Shown here: one piece after another, positions 29,166 through 32,750 of the stretch
Layout: each line of letters opens with the position of its first letter
Numbering within the stretch: the stretch's first letter is position 1
Assembly: GCA_937893015.1 (NCBI GenBank)
Contig: CALBJX010000113.1
Coordinates: 1-32,750 of the forward strand
Length of the DNA: 32,750 nucleotides
Reading direction: 5' to 3'
DNA from: an uncultured Verrucomicrobiales bacterium
GTDB taxonomy: Bacteria > Verrucomicrobiota > Verrucomicrobiia > Verrucomicrobiales > Akkermansiaceae
Notes under the pieces: model-generated
The model's input: only the letters and a program-made list of their open reading frames with translations
Databases searched by the model: none
Told to the model about the DNA's origin: nothing
Made by a program: the position numbers and the translations under genes

Positions 29166-30590
29166 ATGTCCTACGTTCTTTGTCTCGACTGCGGCGCCAC
29201 CAATGTGCGCGCCATGATTGTGGATGACCACGGCACGATTGTCGCCAAGGCCAGCCGACCGAACGCCACCGATGCGGGGGCGGAAAACCCCGAATACCAT
29301 GTGTGGAATGCCGAGCGCATCCTCTCCCAGTTGGCGGAATGCTCCCGCAAGGCGCTGGCGGAGGTGGGTGCCGCGGCGGACGTGAAAGCCGTCACCATCA
29401 CCACCTTCGGTGTGGACGGCGCCTTGGTGGATGCCGACGGCAGGCAGCTCTACCCCGTCATCTCGTGGAAGTGCCCCCGCACAGCGGAGGTGATGAAGCG
29501 CGTGGAGCAGTACATCCCCCAGGACCGCCTGAACGCGGTCTCCGGCGTGGGTGCCTTTGCCTTCAACACCATCTACAAGATGATTTGGCTGAAGGAGAAC
29601 CGCCCCGAGCTGCTGGACGGCGCAAAGGCGTGGCTCTTCATGCCGAACCTGCTCGCGTTCCGCCTGACGGGCGAGATGCACACCGACCGCACCATGGCCG
29701 GCACCTCCCAGATGACCGACCTGAAGACGGGCGACTGGAGCGAGGAGATTCTCGGCGCCATCGGCATCCGCAAAGACCTGTTCCCGCCCATGAAGGCCGC
29801 GGGCGAATCGTTAGGTTGTCTGACGGCGGAGGCCTGTGAGATGCTGGGGCTGCCGCAGAGCGTGCCCGTCATCTCCACGGGGCATGACACGCAGTTCGCC
29901 CTCTTCGGCAGCGGCGTGGGCGAGAACCAGCCCTTCCTCTCCAGCGGCACATGGGAAATCCTGATGCTGCGCACCGCCAAGGCCGCGCTGGAGCCCGCCG
30001 ACTACACCGCGGGTGCCACTGTGGAATACGACAGCAAGGCGGGGCTGCTCAACCCCGGTCTGCAATGGATTGCCAGCGGCATCATCGAGTGGGTGAAAGC
30101 CACTTGTTTCCACGGCGAGAGCTTTGACACCATGGACGCGGAGGCGGAGGCCATCTCCCCCGGTTGCGACGGCGTGAAGCTCATCCCCGACTTCCTGCCC
30201 AGCGACCCTGTGCCCGGCAGCATTCAGGGGCTCATCCTCGGCCGCACGCGCGGGCACATCTACCGCGCCGCGATGGAGGCCCTCACGCTGCGCCTCAAAC
30301 AGCGCCTGGAGAAGCTGGAGAAGGTGGGCGGCTTCAAGTCGCAAGACCTGCTCCTCGTCGGCGGCGGTGCCCGCAACAAGGTGTGGACACAGATGCGTGC
30401 GGACATCCTCGGCATCCCCATCCGCATCTCCAACGTGTCGGAGAGCACGGTGCTGGGGGCTGCCATGTTCGCCTTTGCAGGCGCGGGCGTCTTTGAGAGC
30501 CCCGAAGCCTGCCGCGATGCCTTCGGCATCACCTACACCACCATCAACCCCGGCCCCCAACAGGCCGCCTATCAAACAATCTTCGGTTAA
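29166..30590 (+). CDS. fucK: L-fuculokinase
   Basis: FGGY-family kinase that phosphorylates L-fuculose to L-fuculose 1-phosphate. The 474-aa sequence follows E. coli FucK closely by memory: LDCGATNVRAMIVD, ITTFGVDGALVDADG, PVISWKCPRTAEVM, VSGVGAFAFNTIYKMIWLKE, TMAGTSQM, ISTGHDTQFALFGSG, SSGTWEILM, LNPGLQWIASGIIEWV and LLLVGGGARNKVW. These distinguish it from rhamnulokinase and xylulokinase. The ATG with AGGAAAG upstream was chosen over a longer frame that runs through repeat E6. It is followed after 25 nt by the fuculose-phosphate aldolase gene. Fucose isomerase and permease are not in the window. Fucose is a terminal sugar of mucin glycans. Confidence 0.95.
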   Translation: MSYVLCLDCGATNVRAMIVDDHGTIVAKASRPNATDAGAENPEYHVWNAERILSQLAECSRKALAEVGAAADVKAVTITTFGVDGALVDADGRQLYPVISWKCPRTAEVMKRVEQYIPQDRLNAVSGVGAFAFNTIYKMIWLKENRPELLDGAKAWLFMPNLLAFRLTGEMHTDRTMAGTSQMTDLKTGDWSEEILGAIGIRKDLFPPMKAAGESLGCLTAEACEMLGLPQSVPVISTGHDTQFALFGSGVGENQPFLSSGTWEILMLRTAKAALEPADYTAGATVEYDSKAGLLNPGLQWIASGIIEWVKATCFHGESFDTMDAEAEAISPGCDGVKLIPDFLPSDPVPGSIQGLILGRTRGHIYRAAMEALTLRLKQRLEKLEKVGGFKSQDLLLVGGGARNKVWTQMRADILGIPIRISNVSESTVLGAAMFAFAGAGVFESPEACRDAFGITYTTINPGPQQAAYQTIFG

Positions 30591-30615
30591 ACAATCAACA
30601 TCACACCAAACTCTT

Positions 30616-31434
30616 ATGGCAAATCCTGATCTCTACATCCATCCCGAGCTCCCCGAGCGCATCTTCCCGTGGGAGAAGTACGACCCGCAGACCCGCGAGG
30701 AAATCGACGCCTTCTTCAACAGCCCCGAAATCCGCGTGATTAAGGAGCGCATGGTGGACATGGGGCAGCGCCTCTACAAGCGCGAGTATGTGGACGGCAA
30801 CGGCGGCAACCTCTCCGTCCGCGTCGGCAAGGACCTCGTGCTCTGCTCCCCCACGCTCTGCTCCAAGGGCTTTATGACGGTGGAGGACATCTGCCTCGTG
30901 GACATGAACGCGGGCCAGCTCTGCGGCATCCGCCCCCGCACCAGCGAGGTGAAGACCCACATCGCCATGATGAAGGCCACGGGCGTGAACGCCTGCATCC
31001 ACGCGCACCCCCCCTGCTGCAACGCCTTCCTCTTCGCAGGCCTTGTGCCCCCGAACGGCATCAACCCCGAGGCCGACATCTTCCTCGGCCAGATTCCGCT
31101 GGCCCCCTACGGCACCCCCGGCTCCGATGAGACCGCCGCCGCCGTCGCCGAGGCCGCCAAGCAGAGCACGGTCGTCTTCATGGAGAACCACGGCGTCATC
31201 ACGGGTGCCCGCCACATCGAGGAGGCCGAGTGGTTCATGGAGAACGCCGATGCGTACTGCAAGATGCTCCTCCTTGCCGACCTGCACAAGGGCAAGCTCA
31301 ATCAGGTGGGTGCCGAGGGCATTGCGGACTTCATCGCCCTGCGCAAATCCATCGGCTACGCCGTGCCCGAGGGGCAGCCCCTGTACAACACCCGCGAGTT
31401 CGCAGGCTACACCATGGGCATCACGGGCAAGTAA
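30616..31434 (+). CDS. fucA: Class II aldolase, probable L-fuculose-1-phosphate aldolase
   Basis: Zinc aldolase that splits L-fuculose 1-phosphate into dihydroxyacetone phosphate and L-lactaldehyde. The 272-aa protein has the class II aldolase core: GNGGNLSVRVG, then TSEVKTHIAMMKATGVNACIHAHPPCCNA (catalytic Glu and the two zinc His), and VFMENHGVITGARHIEEAEWF (third zinc His). It is longer than E. coli FucA (about 215 aa), with a ~35-residue N-terminal extension (HPELPERIFPWEKYDPQTREEIDAFF) and a longer C-terminus, so rhamnulose-phosphate aldolase or a related sugar is possible. Adjacency to fucK decides the call. A terminator follows the stop. Confidence 0.85.
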   Translation: MANPDLYIHPELPERIFPWEKYDPQTREEIDAFFNSPEIRVIKERMVDMGQRLYKREYVDGNGGNLSVRVGKDLVLCSPTLCSKGFMTVEDICLVDMNAGQLCGIRPRTSEVKTHIAMMKATGVNACIHAHPPCCNAFLFAGLVPPNGINPEADIFLGQIPLAPYGTPGSDETAAAVAEAAKQSTVVFMENHGVITGARHIEEAEWFMENADAYCKMLLLADLHKGKLNQVGAEGIADFIALRKSIGYAVPEGQPLYNTREFAGYTMGITGK

Positions 31435-31456
31435 GGCACGAACGCCATCCTTTTCA

Positions 31457-31487
31457 ACGACCGCAGGTTTCCTGCGGTCGTTTTATT
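31457..31487 (+). terminator. fucK-fucA operon terminator
   Basis: A perfect 11-bp stem ACGACCGCAGG/CCTGCGGTCGT with a TTT loop, then TTTATT. It begins 22 nt after the fucA stop. The rest of the gap to 31629 holds a small CCACC/GGTGG hairpin and no convincing promoter. Confidence 0.9.
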
Positions 31488-31629
31488 GTGCAGCCGTTGT
31501 TAGTTTGTAAGACGGGCAAGAAAAGGATTGATAAAAGTGATATTTGTGGCAGAACAGGGCACCGCCCGCAGGCGGGAGGCGTTCAGCCACCGCTGCGCGG
31601 GTGGATGAACAACCTACTCTGATACAACG

Positions 31630-32643
31630 ATGAACGACAACACCAATCCTGAGAATATTCGCCGCTGTTCCCGCCGCCGCATCCGCCGCATTCGCTTCAA
31701 GGAGGAAGAAGCCGCCCGCTTCATGCAGGAACTGTTTGAAGAAATGGGCGGCCTGCCGCGCACCGATGAAAAACAGGAGGTTATCTCCTCTCTGCGCCGC
31801 GTGATGCGGGAGGGTATCGTCGCCGTTCGTAAGGCAGACGTCACCGTGCTCTTTGAACGTGCTTTGAGGGAGAGCCTTGCCGCCCGCGCCAACCGCCGCC
31901 CCGTCACCCGGCGCGACCTGCGTTACTACACCAACCGCATCCTGCGCCGCAACCCGGGGCTGGAGAAGCGCCCCATGCGCGACATCAGCGTCGCCGAGTG
32001 CCGCGACATCCTGCACAACAGCTTCGGCAGCAGTATGCAGAGCTATCGCAAGGCCCGCGCTATCCTGCACAGCATCTTTGCCTATGCGCTGCGCCGCGAG
32101 TGGGTGGACAAAAACCCCGTGGACTACATCGAAACCCCGCGCGTCGTGGAGACCCCCATCCACCCCCTGAGCCTGCCCGAAGTCGAACGATTGGAGGCCG
32201 CCGCCCGCACCCCCGAGCACCGCGACATGCAGCTCTCCCTGCACCTCATGCTCTACTGCGGCGTGCGCCCCACGGAGGTGCGCCGCATCGACCCCATACA
32301 CGACATCGACTGGGCCCACCGCCAAGTGCTCATTCGCCCGCAGACCAGCAAGACGGGCGGCGGGCGCATCGTCCCCCTCCGCAAGGCTGCCTGTGTGCGC
32401 CGCGACTGCCGCCAAACCATCCCCGCAGATTGGGGGCGCCGCTGGCAGCGCCTGCGCCGCAGTGCCCAGTTCACCGACTGGCAGGCGGATGTCTGCCGCC
32501 ACACCTTCGCCTCCTATCATGCCCAGCGCTTCCGCAATCTCAAGCAGCTGCAGATGGAGATGGGCCACAGCGGCACGGAGCTGCTGCGCACGCGTTATGT
32601 GATGGCCCGCCTCGGCAATGAAGCCCGGCAATTCTGGAAATAA
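31630..32643 (+). CDS. Tyrosine recombinase/integrase
   Basis: Site-specific recombinase of 337 aa. A basic N-terminus and a helical SAM-like core-binding domain (about 60-170, with LRYYTNRILRRN and YRKARAILHSIFAYALRREWVDKNPVDYI) precede the catalytic domain. Catalytic residues visible: Arg213 in CGVRPTEVRR, Lys241 in TSKTGGGRIVPL, Arg290-His291 in DVCRHTFASY, His313 in EMGHSG and Tyr323 in RTRYVMAR. The first His of the HxxR box is Asp here. The SxxTGGGR loop is chromosomal-integrase-like. No phage or cassette genes and no clear attachment repeat are seen beside it, so it may be a solitary recombinase or the edge of an element beyond the window. No Shine-Dalgarno sequence is present. Confidence 0.88.
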   Translation: MNDNTNPENIRRCSRRRIRRIRFKEEEAARFMQELFEEMGGLPRTDEKQEVISSLRRVMREGIVAVRKADVTVLFERALRESLAARANRRPVTRRDLRYYTNRILRRNPGLEKRPMRDISVAECRDILHNSFGSSMQSYRKARAILHSIFAYALRREWVDKNPVDYIETPRVVETPIHPLSLPEVERLEAAARTPEHRDMQLSLHLMLYCGVRPTEVRRIDPIHDIDWAHRQVLIRPQTSKTGGGRIVPLRKAACVRRDCRQTIPADWGRRWQRLRRSAQFTDWQADVCRHTFASYHAQRFRNLKQLQMEMGHSGTELLRTRYVMARLGNEARQFWK

Positions 32644-32649
32644 GCCCCG

Positions 32650-32686
32650 CTTCCTTCCGCCCTTGCACCACAGGGGCGGAAGGAAG
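32650..32686 (+). terminator. Strong hairpin after the recombinase gene
   Basis: A perfect 13-bp stem CTTCCTTCCGCCC/GGGCGGAAGGAAG with an 11-nt loop, 6 nt after the stop. No T-run follows, so it may stop decay or transcription with a factor rather than act as a classical intrinsic terminator. Confidence 0.55.
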
Positions 32687-32692
32687 ACAAAT

Positions 32693-32750
32693 GAGAGTTT
32701 GTCAAACTGAATGTACGAAGTACGATGTACGATGTACGAAGTTTGAGTTC
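32693..32750 (+). repeat. E7, left end of another element cut by the window edge
   Basis: After GTTTGTCAAAC come four GTACGAA/GTACGAT heptads and AAGTTTGAGTTC. The last 40 bp equal, inverted, the right end of E5 (26541-26580). The element continues past the window. Confidence 0.8.

Noticed and set aside
29166..30590. Rhamnulokinase instead of fuculokinase
   Set aside because: The DCGATNVRA, TTFGVDGALVD and SWKCPRTA blocks match FucK much better, and the downstream aldolase fits the fucose pathway.
31488..31629. Attachment site or promoter before the recombinase
   Set aside because: I see only a short CCACC/GGTGG hairpin and no direct repeat or good -35/-10 pair.

Overview
The window is GC-rich, densely coded bacterial DNA (by eye well above 55% G+C). 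It most resembles a host-associated Verrucomicrobiota bacterium of the Akkermansia type. The basis is a secreted protein with a PEP-CTERM tail, an L-fucose (mucin sugar) catabolic pair, pyruvate:ferredoxin oxidoreductase for anaerobic metabolism, a Gram-negative envelope (beta-barrel protein, LolA-like protein, LspA), and start codons that mostly lack a Shine-Dalgarno sequence. The assignment is inference; no rRNA is present.

Layout. 1-3634 (minus strand): a division/cell-wall (dcw) start, mraZ, rsmH, an ftsL-like gene and the 5' part of a class B penicillin-binding protein, with a MraZ-type operator of four decad-spaced repeats ahead of mraZ. 3678-5187 (minus): lspA, a DUF1573-like exported protein and a 68-aa protein. 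5329-7101 (plus): a secreted metzincin-like protease and a small helix-turn-helix protein. 7137-9355 (minus): two overlapping N-acetylmuramoyl-L-alanine amidases. 9538-13836 (plus): xthA, a membrane metallophosphoesterase, a sodium:neurotransmitter-type symporter with a 40-aa partner, and a LolA-like protein. 14002-14601 (plus): a membrane/TPR-like protein. 14697-15734 (minus): an IdeS-like cysteine protease with a PEP-CTERM tail. 15850-16700: a hydrolase remnant, a tRNA-like fold and a 34-aa secreted peptide gene with a near-consensus promoter, a 5' stem-loop and a terminator. 16876-19265 (plus): aroC and a membrane protein. 19685-25124 (plus): an outer-membrane beta-barrel protein and nifJ. 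25317-29032 (minus): murG and a large coiled-coil/TPR protein. 29166-31434 (plus): fucK-fucA. 31630-32643 (plus): a tyrosine recombinase.

Two patterns cut across the genes. First, seven loci (E1-E7, from 13835 to the right edge) belong to one family of intergenic inverted-repeat elements. Their ends are built of 7-bp repeats, their arms hold small GC hairpins, and several have a perfect central palindrome around TCTGACG/CGTCAGA. The heptad sequence differs between copies but matches between the two ends of each copy. Ends tend to sit on or beside stop codons. The largest copy (E4, about 0.96 kb) has near-identical arms of about 190 bp around an 11-bp tandem-repeat core. Second, many promoters place the -10 hexamer only 6-13 nt before the start codon, which implies leaderless or nearly leaderless mRNAs.

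By function the window combines envelope building (dcw genes, murG, amidases, lspA, LolA-like and beta-barrel proteins), secreted proteases, fucose use and anaerobic pyruvate oxidation, as expected of a mucosal commensal. The best candidates for new biology are the E-element family, the IdeS-like PEP-CTERM protease, the leaderless promoter pattern, the N-terminally extended RsmH and the 34-aa peptide transcript.
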